Below, one piece after another: positions 51,394 through 59,687 of a stretch of 64,000 bases of DNA. Source of the stretch: Vannielia litorea (GTDB taxonomy: Bacteria > Pseudomonadota > Alphaproteobacteria > Rhodobacterales > Rhodobacteraceae); NCBI RefSeq assembly GCF_019801175.1, contig NZ_JAHVJR010000003.1:371001-435000 (forward strand). Reading direction: 5' to 3'. A model generated the notes under the pieces. That model saw only the letters and a list, made by a program, of their open reading frames with translations. It searched no databases and had not been told where the DNA came from. The position numbers were made by a program, and so were the translations under genes. The first letter of the stretch is position 1. Every line of letters starts with the position of its first letter.

Positions 51394-51728
51394 AGCACGC
51401 CTTCGGGGAAGATATGGCCCGCCTGCCCAAGCGGCAGGGACTTGTCCCACACCACTTCGGAGAGGGCGAGCCGCCGGTAGAGGTGCGGAAAGAGCGCGCC
51501 GCCGCGGGATGGCTCCCACTTGAGGGCCTCGCCAAGCGCATCGGGGTCGAAGGAGACCAGCACGAGGTCTGACTCCTCGGAGAAATGCTTGGCGGCGGTC
51601 TCCACCACCTGCGCGGAGGTGGAAAAGTGGATGAAACCGTCAGCCACATCGACGGGGGCACCATCCGTCAGGCCGGCAGCGCGGAAGGCGTCCCACTCGG
51701 GGCGGCGAAAGATCTTGTAGATCAGCAT
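51390..51728 (-). CDS. DUF952 protein
   Basis: The 112-residue protein has the DUF952 pattern MLIYKIFRRPEWDAF ... DGFIHFSTSAQVVETA ... WEPSRGGALFPHLYRRL. Members of this family are small and may resemble glutathione-like or ADP-ribosyl enzymes, but no function is settled. ATG 51728 gives the family start; a longer reading lacks support. It is the first gene of the DUF952-pyrD-arsC unit. Confidence 0.82.
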   Translation of the reverse strand: MLIYKIFRRPEWDAFRAAGLTDGAPVDVADGFIHFSTSAQVVETAAKHFSEESDLVLVSFDPDALGEALKWEPSRGGALFPHLYRRLALSEVVWDKSLPLGQAGHIFPEGVL

Positions 51729-51950
51729 GGGTCGGAGATGCCCCGGAACGCGGCGAGGGTCAAGCGGGGCCGCGGGCAGCATGGGAGCGAGCGGAGGCAT
51801 GAGGGGTGACCTAGGGGCATGGGCTGGCGCGACAGGTCCGGTCTTTGCCAGATGCCCGGAGAGGTGAGGAAAGACGCAGCGTTCCCCCTTTGACTCTCGG
51901 GGTGCGGGGGGCCAACATCGGGCAATAATCCAACCGGGAGCTAATCAAAA

Positions 51951-53519
51951 ATGTCCTCCAAGATCCTCTCCTCCGTGGCCGCGCTGGCGCTGACAGCCGG
52001 GGCTGCCTCTGCCGAGTATTCGCTGACCATTCTCCACACCAACGACTTTCACGCGCGCTTCGAGCCGATCTCCAAGTACGACGGCCCGTGCTCGGTGGAA
52101 GACAACGATGCCGGTGAGTGCTTTGGTGGTTCCGCCCGCCTGATGACAGCGATGCAGGATGCCAAGGCGCGGTCCAACAACTGGATCCTCGTGGATGGCG
52201 GTGACCAGTTTCAGGGCACACTCTTCTACACCTATTACAAAGGCAAGCTCGCCGCCGAGATGATGAACCAGATGGGCTACACGGCGATGACCGTGGGCAA
52301 CCACGAGTTCGACGATGGCCCCGAAGTGCTTGCGGGCTTCATCGACGCGGTCGAGTTCCCGGTGCTGATGTCGAATGCCGATGTGTCGGGCGAGCCGCTG
52401 CTGGCCGATGCGATCATGAAGAGCACGGTGATCGAGCAGGGTGGCGAGAAGATCGGCCTGATCGGCCTCACCCCGCAGGACACCGATGAGTTGGCCTCTC
52501 CCGGCCCCAACGTGATCTTCACCGCGCCAGTCGATGCCGTGCAGGGCGAGGTCGACAAGCTGACCGATGAGGGCGTGAACAAGATCATCGTGCTCTCGCA
52601 CTCGGGCTACGTGATCGATCAGACGGTGGCCGAGGGCACCACGGGCGTTGACGTGATCGTGGGCGGCCACTCCAACACCCTGCTGGGCAAGATGGATGGC
52701 GCCGAAGGCCCATATCCGACCGTGGTGAACGGCGTGCAGATCGTGCAGGCGTACGCCTACGGCAAGTTCCTTGGCGAGCTGAACGTGACCTTCGATGACG
52801 AAGGCGTCGTGACCGAGGCCGTGGGTGCGCCCATCGTGATGAGCGGCGAAGTGGTCGAGGACGAGGCCACCAAGGCACGCATCGCCGAGGCCGCCCAGCC
52901 GCTGGAAGAGATCCGCAACCGCGTGGTGGCCGAGGCTGCCGAAGCCATCGAGGGCAACCGCGACGTCTGCCGGGCCGAAGAGTGCTCGATGGGCAACCTC
53001 GTGGCCGACGCGATGCTCGACCGGGTGAAGGATCAGGGCATCTCCATCGCCATCGCCAACTCGGGCGGGCTGCGTGCCTCGATCGACGCGGGCGAGGTGA
53101 CGATGGGCGAAGTGCTCACCGTGCTGCCGTTCCAGAACACGCTCTCGACCTTCCAGGTCTCCGGGGCCGTGGTGAAGGACGCGCTCGAGAACGGCGTGAG
53201 CCAGGTTGAAGAGGGGGCGGGCCGCTTCCCGCAGGTTGCCGGCCTGAAGTTCTCCTTTGATGCCGCCGCCGAGCCGGGCAGCCGCGTGTCGGACGTGATG
53301 GTGCAGGAAGGTGAGGAGTGGCTGCCGCTCGACGCCGAAAAGACCTATGGCCTCGTGTCCAACAACTACGTCCGCAATGGCGGCGACGGCTACAAGATGT
53401 TCGTGGATGCCGAGAACGCCTATGACTTCGGGCCGGACCTTGCCGATGTGACCGCCGAGTACATCGCCGAGAACGCGCCCTACACGCCCTACACCGATGG
53501 GCGGATCACCAAGAAGTAA
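51951..53519 (+). CDS. periplasmic 5'-nucleotidase/metallophosphatase
   Basis: 522 residues: a signal peptide (ALALTAGAASA), a metallophosphatase domain (ILHTNDFHARFEP, VDGGDQFQGT, TVGNHEFDDG, LSHSGYVIDQ, VGGHSNTL) and a 5'-nucleotidase C-terminal substrate domain (ANSGGLRASIDAGEVTMGEVLTVLPFQNTLST). It hydrolyses nucleotides outside the cytoplasm, feeding nucleosides to salvage. GGGAG precedes the ATG. A terminator follows at 53537. Confidence 0.92.
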   Translation: MSSKILSSVAALALTAGAASAEYSLTILHTNDFHARFEPISKYDGPCSVEDNDAGECFGGSARLMTAMQDAKARSNNWILVDGGDQFQGTLFYTYYKGKLAAEMMNQMGYTAMTVGNHEFDDGPEVLAGFIDAVEFPVLMSNADVSGEPLLADAIMKSTVIEQGGEKIGLIGLTPQDTDELASPGPNVIFTAPVDAVQGEVDKLTDEGVNKIIVLSHSGYVIDQTVAEGTTGVDVIVGGHSNTLLGKMDGAEGPYPTVVNGVQIVQAYAYGKFLGELNVTFDDEGVVTEAVGAPIVMSGEVVEDEATKARIAEAAQPLEEIRNRVVAEAAEAIEGNRDVCRAEECSMGNLVADAMLDRVKDQGISIAIANSGGLRASIDAGEVTMGEVLTVLPFQNTLSTFQVSGAVVKDALENGVSQVEEGAGRFPQVAGLKFSFDAAAEPGSRVSDVMVQEGEEWLPLDAEKTYGLVSNNYVRNGGDGYKMFVDAENAYDFGPDLADVTAEYIAENAPYTPYTDGRITKK

Positions 53520-53536
53520 GCCGGTTCAGGCTACGG

Positions 53537-53566
53537 AAAGGGCGCTCTTCGGGGCGCCCTTTTTTG
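53537..53566 (+). terminator. rho-independent terminator after the 5'-nucleotidase gene
   Basis: AAAGGGCGC (53537-53545) pairs with GCGCCCTTT (53554-53562) and runs into further T. It lies 18 bases past the stop. Confidence 0.88.
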
Positions 53567-53994
53567 TTGGGGAAGTAGAGGATTGTGTTTGGTTTGATCG
53601 CTTTGTTGGCTCGCGTGCAGAAATCCTTGAGCGAGACACCGCAGAGTAGGCTGCGGCATTTGCCCTAGTGCGCGAGTGGCGAAGTCAGGGGCGGCGGCGG
53701 ATGATCTCTGGGGTAGATTTTGGTCCGCCGCTGTGGCGTCGGCGGAGCAGTGCAAAATAGAGCACGGTGCAGAAACACAAAGACCCGAGAACCCAATAAA
53801 ACATGTTAGAAACCCACGACTTGACCTAACTCAACCCAAGGGTGCGCGCAGGCGGGCCGCATTGCAAGACGTTAGGTCAACATACCCCCGTCATCGGCGG
53901 TGTGACGCCAATTCGCAACGAAGTAGTTAACAAAGTAGGCTCAAAAGTTAACGCTCACGTCCAGGACGCTAACGCACCGAGCGAGGAGGACTGC
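53567..53994. other. 428-base intergenic region, no gene recognised
   Basis: The region between the terminator and the GFA gene is AT-richer than its surroundings and holds no convincing gene; an 84-residue open frame starting from a GTG at 53676 lacks a ribosome site. A perfect 10-base inverted repeat, TTGACCTAAC (53821-53830) and GTTAGGTCAA (53871-53880), is the main structure; AGTTAAC occurs twice near 53926 and 53947. It may contain the GFA promoter. Confidence 0.55.
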
Positions 53995-54462
53995 ATGGAA
54001 GGGCGCTGCACCTGCGGAGAAATCCGCTACCGGCTGACCGACAAGCCGCTGTTTGCCCATTGCTGCCACTGCACATGGTGCCAGCGCGAAACCGGCTCGG
54101 CCTTTGTGCTGAACGCTATGATCGAGCGGGCCTGCGTGGAGGTGCATCACGGCGCGCCTGAAGCGGTTGTGACGCCGTCGGCCAGTGGCAGAGGGCAGGT
54201 CATCCATCGCTGCCCGCGCTGCAAGGTGGCACTCTGGAGCCATTACTCTGGCGCAGGCGAGCTGATTGCCTTTGTCCGGGTCGGCACGCTGGAGGAGTCT
54301 GCACAGGTGCCGCCCGACATTCACATATTCACCGAAACAAAACTGCCTTGGGTGGTGATCCCCGAAGGCGTGCCGGTGATGAAGGAGTTCTATCGCCGAT
54401 CGGAGCATTGGCCCGATTGGGCGCTGGAACGGCGCGACAGGGCACTGGCGCACCGGATGTGA
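53995..54462 (+). CDS. GFA-family zinc protein
   Basis: 155 residues with the zinc cysteines of the GFA (glutathione-dependent formaldehyde-activating-like) fold: GRCTCGEIRY, HCCHCTWCQRETGSAF and HRCPRCKVALW. The catalytic role of this family is disputed; many members have no formaldehyde activity. GAGGAGGA lies four bases before ATG 53995, which rules out the longer reading. It converges on the 87-residue gene. Confidence 0.88.
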   Translation: MEGRCTCGEIRYRLTDKPLFAHCCHCTWCQRETGSAFVLNAMIERACVEVHHGAPEAVVTPSASGRGQVIHRCPRCKVALWSHYSGAGELIAFVRVGTLEESAQVPPDIHIFTETKLPWVVIPEGVPVMKEFYRRSEHWPDWALERRDRALAHRM

Positions 54463-54465
54463 GGC

Positions 54466-54729
54466 TCAGAGGCCGCCGCGCAGGCCCTTCTTGCACTCCG
54501 CCGGGCCGCGGGCCGATTGGGAATAGGCGGTGACCCCGCAGGTCTCGCAGCGAAACTCCTTCAACGCGCCGGAGCCGCCCACGGGTGACCAGCGGCATTT
54601 GCGGCGGCGGAAAACGCGGTTAGCGAGCGGGTCGAGCCTGTTGCTCAGCTCGGCCCGCGCCCGGTTGCGGCCCCAGTTCCACCAGATGAAGAGGCCAATG
54701 ACGACGAGGGCGGAGATGACGATGGGCAT
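54466..54729 (-). CDS. small membrane protein with possible zinc site
   Basis: 87 residues: one N-terminal membrane helix (PIVISALVVIGLFIWWNWG) and a cytosolic tail with CRWSP ... FRCETCGVTAYSQS ... AECKKG, whose four cysteines could bind zinc. No named family is recalled with certainty. Start ATG 54729; stop three bases from the convergent GFA stop. The DMSP demethylase gene begins upstream on the same strand, 36 bases away. Confidence 0.65.
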   Translation of the reverse strand: MPIVISALVVIGLFIWWNWGRNRARAELSNRLDPLANRVFRRRKCRWSPVGGSGALKEFRCETCGVTAYSQSARGPAECKKGLRGGL

Positions 54730-54765
54730 GGGGCTGGCGCTGATCCTGTGCTGCTTGGCGCGAAC

Positions 54766-55875
54766 TTAGCCAGAGGACGGGCGGGGCACAACGCGGCGGG
54801 GGCCATCGGGGAGGGTGACAGTGAGGGTGGCACCCTCGGGCAGATCGCGGGGCAGCATGCCGTGGGCGATGTTGATCTCGAGACGTCGGGAATGCGCCAT
54901 CTCGAAGAGCGTGCCGACCTCGGTGCCATCCAGTAGCAGAGGCAGGGGATGGGCATTGCCCTCCACCGGCGCGCCCTCGACCTCCAGCACGCGCCGCTCG
55001 CGGGTCCAGCCTTCTGCCTTGATCCGCTCCAGCGCAGCGCGGCCGATGAAGCCATGGCCCGCATCAAGGTTCACCATCGCGCCGAAGCGCATCTCGAAGG
55101 GGTTGGCGGGCTGGCACTGGCGCCGCATGTCGGCCCCGTAGGAGATGAGACCGCTCTCCAGGCGCTCTGTGTCATTCGGCGCGCCCGGGCCGATCCCGAA
55201 AGGCTGGCCTGCTGCCTTGACCCGTTGCCACAATGCGACGCCCTTGCTGCCGTCCCGCAGGTAAAGCTCCACCCCGCCCTGCTTAGACCAGCCGGAGCGG
55301 GCGACGACGAGCGGGATGCCCTCCAGCTCCACCTCGCGGAAGCCGAAGAAGGGCAGATCGCGCACCCAGCCGCCCAGTAGGGCATCCGCCACATCCATCG
55401 CCTTCGGGCCCTGAATGGCGAGCGGGGAGACATCGGGCTCGGAGACCTGCACATCCATGCCACTCTCGCGGGCCACGGCGAGCGCCCAGAGGTGCATGTC
55501 GCTGTCGGCGACGGAGAGCCAGAAGTGATCTTCGGCCAGTTTCAGCAGCACAGGGTCGTTGATGAGCCAGCCGTCATGATCGCAGATCGGGACGTAGCGA
55601 CCGCGGCCGACCTTCAGGCCGTCGAGATCCCGCGGGGTGAGGCGCTGGGCGAGGCGGGCGGCGTCGGGGCCTTTGAGTTCTACCTGACGCTGGGCTGCGA
55701 CATCCCACATCGCCACGCCGTTCAGCAGCCGGTCATACTCGGCCTCGGGATCGCCGAAATGGCCGGGGATGAACATGTGATTATAGACCGAGAAGCCTTG
55801 TACCCCGTCGGCCACCGTGGCGTCGAAATAGGGGGATTTGCGGATGTTGGGGCCGATGTGGAGGGCATAGGGCAT
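54766..55875 (-). CDS. dmdA: dimethylsulfoniopropionate demethylase, DmdA-type
   Basis: The 369-residue protein belongs to the glycine-cleavage T/GcvT family and matches DmdA in recalled stretches: GFSVYNHMFIPGHF, MWDVAAQRQVELKG, YVPICDHDGWLINDPVLLKLAEDHFWLSVADSD, EPDVSPLAIQGPKA and VARSGWSKQGGVELYL. DmdA moves a methyl group from DMSP to tetrahydrofolate, giving methylmercaptopropionate. Later steps (CoA ligase, DmdC-like dehydrogenase) have candidate genes in the window at 33892 and 44634. ATG 55875 sets the family length. A neighbouring GcvT-like paralogue role cannot be fully excluded. Confidence 0.82.
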   Translation of the reverse strand: MPYALHIGPNIRKSPYFDATVADGVQGFSVYNHMFIPGHFGDPEAEYDRLLNGVAMWDVAAQRQVELKGPDAARLAQRLTPRDLDGLKVGRGRYVPICDHDGWLINDPVLLKLAEDHFWLSVADSDMHLWALAVARESGMDVQVSEPDVSPLAIQGPKAMDVADALLGGWVRDLPFFGFREVELEGIPLVVARSGWSKQGGVELYLRDGSKGVALWQRVKAAGQPFGIGPGAPNDTERLESGLISYGADMRRQCQPANPFEMRFGAMVNLDAGHGFIGRAALERIKAEGWTRERRVLEVEGAPVEGNAHPLPLLLDGTEVGTLFEMAHSRRLEINIAHGMLPRDLPEGATLTVTLPDGPRRVVPRPSSG

Positions 55876-55976
55876 GGCGGGCGTCCTGCTGGGCGGTTTC
55901 GGCGGGGATAGCCCCGGGCACGGGGTGGCTGCAAGCCGGGGTTTTTCCGCGTGGCGCAAAGGGCTAGATTGGGCGC

Positions 55977-56279
55977 ATGGACCACCCGTTGATCGACCTC
56001 ATCACAGCCAAGATCCACGCCGCAGAGGCGGAGGGGCAGTTTGATGACCTGCCGGGCGCGGGCAAGCCGCTGCCTGCCTGCGACGACCCGGAGAACGCGG
56101 TGATGAACCGTATCCTGAAGGAGAATGGCGGGGTGCCCGGGTTTGTCTCGCTCTCGCGCGAGCTGGCGCGGTTGCGGGAAGAACTGCGCGAGACCGGCGA
56201 CCGCACCCGGCGGGCCGAGATCGTCAAGGAAATGTCGCTGGCGGAGGCGAAGATCGAGATCGCCCGCCGCCGGGGTTAG
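55977..56279 (+). CDS. DUF1992 (DnaJ-homologue subfamily C-like) protein
   Basis: The 100-residue protein has the DUF1992 pattern HPLIDLITAKIHAAEAEGQFDDLPGAGKPL and ENAVMNRILKENGGVP. Eukaryotic relatives are joined to DnaJ-type domains; the bacterial function is unknown. It overlaps nothing and precedes the SRAP gene by four bases, so they are cotranscribed. Confidence 0.86.
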   Translation: MDHPLIDLITAKIHAAEAEGQFDDLPGAGKPLPACDDPENAVMNRILKENGGVPGFVSLSRELARLREELRETGDRTRRAEIVKEMSLAEAKIEIARRRG

Positions 56280-56283
56280 GCCC

Positions 56284-56952
56284 ATGTGCGGGCGGTTTGC
56301 TATCACCCTACCGGATGACGCGATGGCGCAGCTGTTCGGGGCAGTGCCGGGTAATGACTTGCCGGAAGTGCCGCGTTTCAACGTTTGCCCGACGACGCCG
56401 GTGGCGACGGTGGTGAGCGGCGAGGGGGCACGGCGGCTGAGGCCGATGCGCTGGGGGTTCATCCCGCATTGGTACAAGAACCCCACGGACGGGCCGCTGC
56501 TGATCAATGCGCGCGCCGAGACGGTGGCCGAGAAGCCCGCCTTCAGGGTGGCCTGCCGCGAGCGGCGCTGCATCATTCCGGCGAGCGGGTTTTACGAATG
56601 GACGAAGGACAGCGAGGGCAACCGGCTGCCGTGGTACATCACCCGCACCGACGGTGCGCCGATGGCCTTTGCAGCGATCTGGCAGGACTGGTCGCGCGAA
56701 GGGGAAGATAAGGTGGACGGGCCGACCTGCGCGATCGTGACCTGCGCCGCCACCCACGAGATGGCGGAGATCCATCACCGCACGCCGGTGATCCTGGAGC
56801 CGGATGACTGGGCCAAATGGCTGGGCGAGGAGGGCAAGGGCGCGGCGACACTGATGAAGCCGCCAGACGAGGGCGTGGTGCGCATGTGGCGGGTCGATCC
56901 GAAGGTCAACTCGAACCGCGCCACCGGAGAGGCGCTGGTGGAGCCGCTCTGA
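56284..56952 (+). CDS. SRAP-family abasic-site protector (YedK/HMCES-like)
   Basis: 222 residues starting MCGRF: Cys2 (after Met removal the N-terminal Cys) forms the thiazolidine crosslink to abasic sites in single-stranded DNA. Other family features: NARAETVAEKPAFR, CIIPASGFYEWT and AATHEMAEIHHRTPVIL with the catalytic His. It protects replication forks from abasic-site breakage and complements the mutagenic polymerases encoded in the window. The ATG at 56284 is fixed by the invariant N-terminus. Confidence 0.93.
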   Translation: MCGRFAITLPDDAMAQLFGAVPGNDLPEVPRFNVCPTTPVATVVSGEGARRLRPMRWGFIPHWYKNPTDGPLLINARAETVAEKPAFRVACRERRCIIPASGFYEWTKDSEGNRLPWYITRTDGAPMAFAAIWQDWSREGEDKVDGPTCAIVTCAATHEMAEIHHRTPVILEPDDWAKWLGEEGKGAATLMKPPDEGVVRMWRVDPKVNSNRATGEALVEPL

Positions 56953-57028
56953 GCAATGCGTGTGCCACGGCACAAGGGCCGCGCTCCGGGGGAGGCGGCC
57001 CTGCATTGTCTTGCACGCTAGGCGGCGA

Positions 57029-57469
57029 TCAGTTGTTGCCGGTGCCGTTGTTCTCGGCGGCTTCGAAGTATATCTCGCCTTCGTCGAACTCGCCGTTGGC
57101 GTTGGTGTCGGCAATGTCGATGCCTTCTTCGATCACACCGTCGAACGGGTCATCGCCTTCGCCTTCGGAATAGTCCTCGAAGCGGTCTTCATCGAGCTTG
57201 TACTCGAGGCTCATCCACTCGTGGACCATGAAGACCACTGCCACGCCAGCGGGGATCGGGCCGGTGGACCAGGTTTCATCCTGCGACCAGACGACATGCG
57301 AGCCTTCGTCATCGTTGGTGAACTGAACGTAGTCACCGGGTTCTGCATAGACCACCGGCGGCATCAGGTCGTTGTCGAAGATGGTCACTTCATGGACCTC
57401 CGCCGTGGCGGCGGAACCGGCGGAGAGCGCCGCGGCGAGGGCGGCGTAAGTCACGGTTTTGCGCAGCAT
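57029..57469 (-). CDS. secreted cupredoxin-like protein with EF-hand-like C-terminus
   Basis: 146 residues. After a signal peptide (AALSAGSAATA) comes a plastocyanin-like sandwich (HEVTIFDNDLMPPVVYAEPGDYVQFTNDDEGSHVVWSQD) in which one histidine ligand (SHVV) remains but the usual C-x(n)-H-x(n)-M loop is replaced by an acidic stretch. The end carries DTNANGEFDEGE, an EF-hand/dockerin-like calcium loop. Copper binding is doubtful; calcium binding is plausible. No close homologue is known to me. Confidence 0.68.
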   Translation of the reverse strand: MLRKTVTYAALAAALSAGSAATAEVHEVTIFDNDLMPPVVYAEPGDYVQFTNDDEGSHVVWSQDETWSTGPIPAGVAVVFMVHEWMSLEYKLDEDRFEDYSEGEGDDPFDGVIEEGIDIADTNANGEFDEGEIYFEAAENNGTGNN

Positions 57470-57584
57470 CGGAGCCTCCTTGAACTGCGAATGGGCCCCA
57501 ACCCGGGGGTATCAGACCCGTTTCTGCCTCCGAAATCGGGCCAAACCATGGCCCCGCGGGGGCGAAAACCGTGACATTTTTGGG

Positions 57585-58328
57585 TTAATTTTCAGCACAG
57601 ACGAGGGCGAGGCCGGGAATACCATGCCCCTCGGCGCCGGTATCGAGGCTGAGCGCGTCCTCGAAGTTCTGCCGCGCCAGCCGGGCGTGCTCGCGGCCGA
57701 GGGCTTCGGCGCGGCTGCCCTCGCGGGCGGTGACGGCGGCGAGCATCGCGCGGTGCTGGCTCTGGGCGATGATCAGCGAGCGGCGAAAGGCCAGTTGCCC
57801 AGCCTGCGAGCCGAGAAAGGCGGAGGGCGAGGCGAGGGGCTGGCGGTGGGCGCGAAGCAGTTCGCGCTCCATCAGCGGCGAGCCGGGCAGGCGAGCGAGC
57901 GCGGCGTGAAAGCGGGCGTTCAGCGTGGCGTAGCGCTCGAAGTCGAGCGCCTGAGCGCCGGGGGTGATGACCTCTTCGATGGCCTCTACACAGGCCTCTG
58001 CCTCTGCCAGCGCATCGGGCTCTGGGCCGCGCTCTGCCGCCAGCCGGAGGGCCATGCCCTCCAGCACGCCGCGCAGCTCGATGGCATCGGCCACATCGGC
58101 TCGGGTGAGGGCGCGCACCGTGCAGCGGCCCGAGGCGCTGCGCTCCAGCAGTCCTTCTTCGACCAGCAATGCCATCGCCTCGCGGGTGGGCGTGCGCGAC
58201 ATGCCCAGCATCTCGGCGGCTGCTGTTTCGGACAAGTGCATGCCGCTGGGCAGAGCGCCTGAGAGGATACGGTCTCGCAGGTCGCGCGTGGCGTGGTCGA
58301 TCGTTCTGGGCTTGTTGCCATCTGGCAT
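57585..58328 (-). CDS. GntR-family regulator, FCD (FadR-type)
   Basis: 247 residues: N-terminal winged helix (LRDRILSGALPSGMHLSETAAAEMLGMSRTPTREAMALL) and an FCD ligand-binding domain (LNARFHAALARLPGSP ... QHRAMLAAVTAREG), the FadR group that senses organic acids. GGGAGAAC precedes ATG 58328. Twin palindromic operators lie between it and the divergent P450 gene, so it probably controls both. Confidence 0.9.
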   Translation of the reverse strand: MPDGNKPRTIDHATRDLRDRILSGALPSGMHLSETAAAEMLGMSRTPTREAMALLVEEGLLERSASGRCTVRALTRADVADAIELRGVLEGMALRLAAERGPEPDALAEAEACVEAIEEVITPGAQALDFERYATLNARFHAALARLPGSPLMERELLRAHRQPLASPSAFLGSQAGQLAFRRSLIIAQSQHRAMLAAVTAREGSRAEALGREHARLARQNFEDALSLDTGAEGHGIPGLALVCAEN

Positions 58329-58353
58329 TGGAGTTCTCCCCCGTTTCTGCTTG

Positions 58354-58367
58354 AACGGTATACTGTT
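58354..58367. promoter_or_regulatory. GntR operator, site 1
   Basis: AACGGTATACTGTT, a 14-base near-perfect palindrome with the GTATAC core, lies 26 bases before the GntR start codon, downstream of its predicted promoter. Confidence 0.75.
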
Positions 58368-58389
58368 AAAGGGCGCTTCCCAAGTGATT

Positions 58390-58418
58390 ATCATATTTTT
58401 CTGGCATTCTTGCCACAA
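58390..58418 (-). promoter_or_regulatory. predicted promoter of the GntR gene
   Basis: On the minus strand TTGTGG (58413-58418) and TATGAT (58390-58395) are separated by 17 bases. The -35 box overlaps operator site 2 by two bases, and operator site 1 is just downstream of the expected start, an arrangement suited to autorepression. Confidence 0.55.
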
Positions 58419-58430
58419 CGGTATACAGTT
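58417..58430. promoter_or_regulatory. GntR operator, site 2
   Basis: AACGGTATACAGTT matches site 1 in 13 of 14 positions. The two sites are exactly 63 bases apart, about six helical turns, so dimers would sit on the same face of the DNA. The TATACA within it may also be the -10 box of the P450 promoter. Confidence 0.75.
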
Positions 58431-58478
58431 TGGCGAAATTCGGGCGAGTCGGAGGGGCTGCCCGCTTGGGAGGACATG

Positions 58479-59687
58479 ATGAGCGATACAGCAACCGACG
58501 TGCAGGCAGCTGGCAAACCGGTGCCGGTGGATGAAACCATCACACTGGAGGCCCTGAGCCGCGATCCCTATCCGATCTACGAGCGGCTCCGGCGTGAGAC
58601 ACCCGTGGTGCGGGTGCCGAAGATGAACCGCATCCTGCTGACCAAATGGGCCGACACGAAGTATGTGAAGGACAACCCGCAGATCTTTTCATCGAATGAC
58701 CCGATCACGCCGATGCACCGGGCTTTCCGCGCGCACACGCTGATGCGCAAGGACGGCGAGGCGCACAAGTGCGAGCGGATGGCGATGCAGGGGGCCTTCA
58801 GCCCCAAGGTCATCACCCAGGATTGGGTGCCGCGCTACCAGCAGGTGGCGGAGGAGTATCTTGACCGGCTGCCCAATGGTGAGGTGGTGGATCTCTTCCC
58901 GATGCTCGCCGCCCCCTATGCGGCGCGCGGCCTTGCGGTGCTGCTGGGCACTGAAGAGGCGAGCGACGAGGAGATGATCCGCTGGAGCCAGTCGCTGATC
59001 GACGGGGCCGGCAACTTTGGCGAGGACGAGGCGATCTTTGCCCGTTCGGAAGCCGCCAATGACGAGATGGATGCGCTCTTCACCCGCATCGAGGCGCGGC
59101 ACAAGGAGAGCCCGAACAACTCGGCCTTCTCGGTGATGTTGAACGCCGAGAACCCGATCCCGCTCAGCCAGATCTGGGCCAATATCAAGATCGCCATCGG
59201 CGGCGGCATAAACGAGCCGCGCGACGCGCTTTGCACCATTCTCTGCGGTCTGCTGACCAACCCGGATCAGCTTGAGCAGGTGAAGGCGAATGGCGACTGG
59301 GTGAAAGCCTTTGAGGAAGGGGTGCGCTGGGTCGCGCCAATCTCGGTTTCAGGCCGCTATGTGCTGGAGGATACCGTGATCCGGGGCTTCCACATTCCGG
59401 CCAAGAGCACGGTGATGACCTGTCAGGCCTCGGCCAACTGGGATGAAGAGGTGTTCGAGGATGGCCACCTGTACAATGTCTATCGCAAGGACAACCCGCA
59501 CCAGAGCTTCGGCAATGGCCCGCACTTCTGCCAAGGCACCCATGTAGCGCGCCGGGCGGTGGGGCAGGTGATGCTGCCGATGATCTTCGAGAAATACCCG
59601 AACATCCGGCTGGCCGAACCGGAGGATGTCAGGTGGGGAGGCTGGGGCTTCCGCGGCCCGCTCAACCTGCCGGTGGTGCTGGGGTAG
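58479..59687 (+). CDS. cytochrome P450
   Basis: The 402-residue soluble P450 has the haem-thiolate motif FGNGPHFCQGTHVARR near the C-terminus, the ExxR pair region (EGVRWVAP with upstream partner), and an I-helix reading IGGGINEPRDAL where most P450s have the acid-Thr pair; here Pro stands in place of Thr. It would hydroxylate an unknown small molecule and needs a ferredoxin, not seen nearby. GGAGG precedes ATG 58479. Control by the divergent GntR gene is likely. Confidence 0.88.
   Translation: MSDTATDVQAAGKPVPVDETITLEALSRDPYPIYERLRRETPVVRVPKMNRILLTKWADTKYVKDNPQIFSSNDPITPMHRAFRAHTLMRKDGEAHKCERMAMQGAFSPKVITQDWVPRYQQVAEEYLDRLPNGEVVDLFPMLAAPYAARGLAVLLGTEEASDEEMIRWSQSLIDGAGNFGEDEAIFARSEAANDEMDALFTRIEARHKESPNNSAFSVMLNAENPIPLSQIWANIKIAIGGGINEPRDALCTILCGLLTNPDQLEQVKANGDWVKAFEEGVRWVAPISVSGRYVLEDTVIRGFHIPAKSTVMTCQASANWDEEVFEDGHLYNVYRKDNPHQSFGNGPHFCQGTHVARRAVGQVMLPMIFEKYPNIRLAEPEDVRWGGWGFRGPLNLPVVLG

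Noticed and set aside
53676..53930. 84-residue plus-strand frame in the intergenic gap before the GFA gene
   Set aside because: GTG start without ribosome site, no recognisable domain, and the region looks non-coding.
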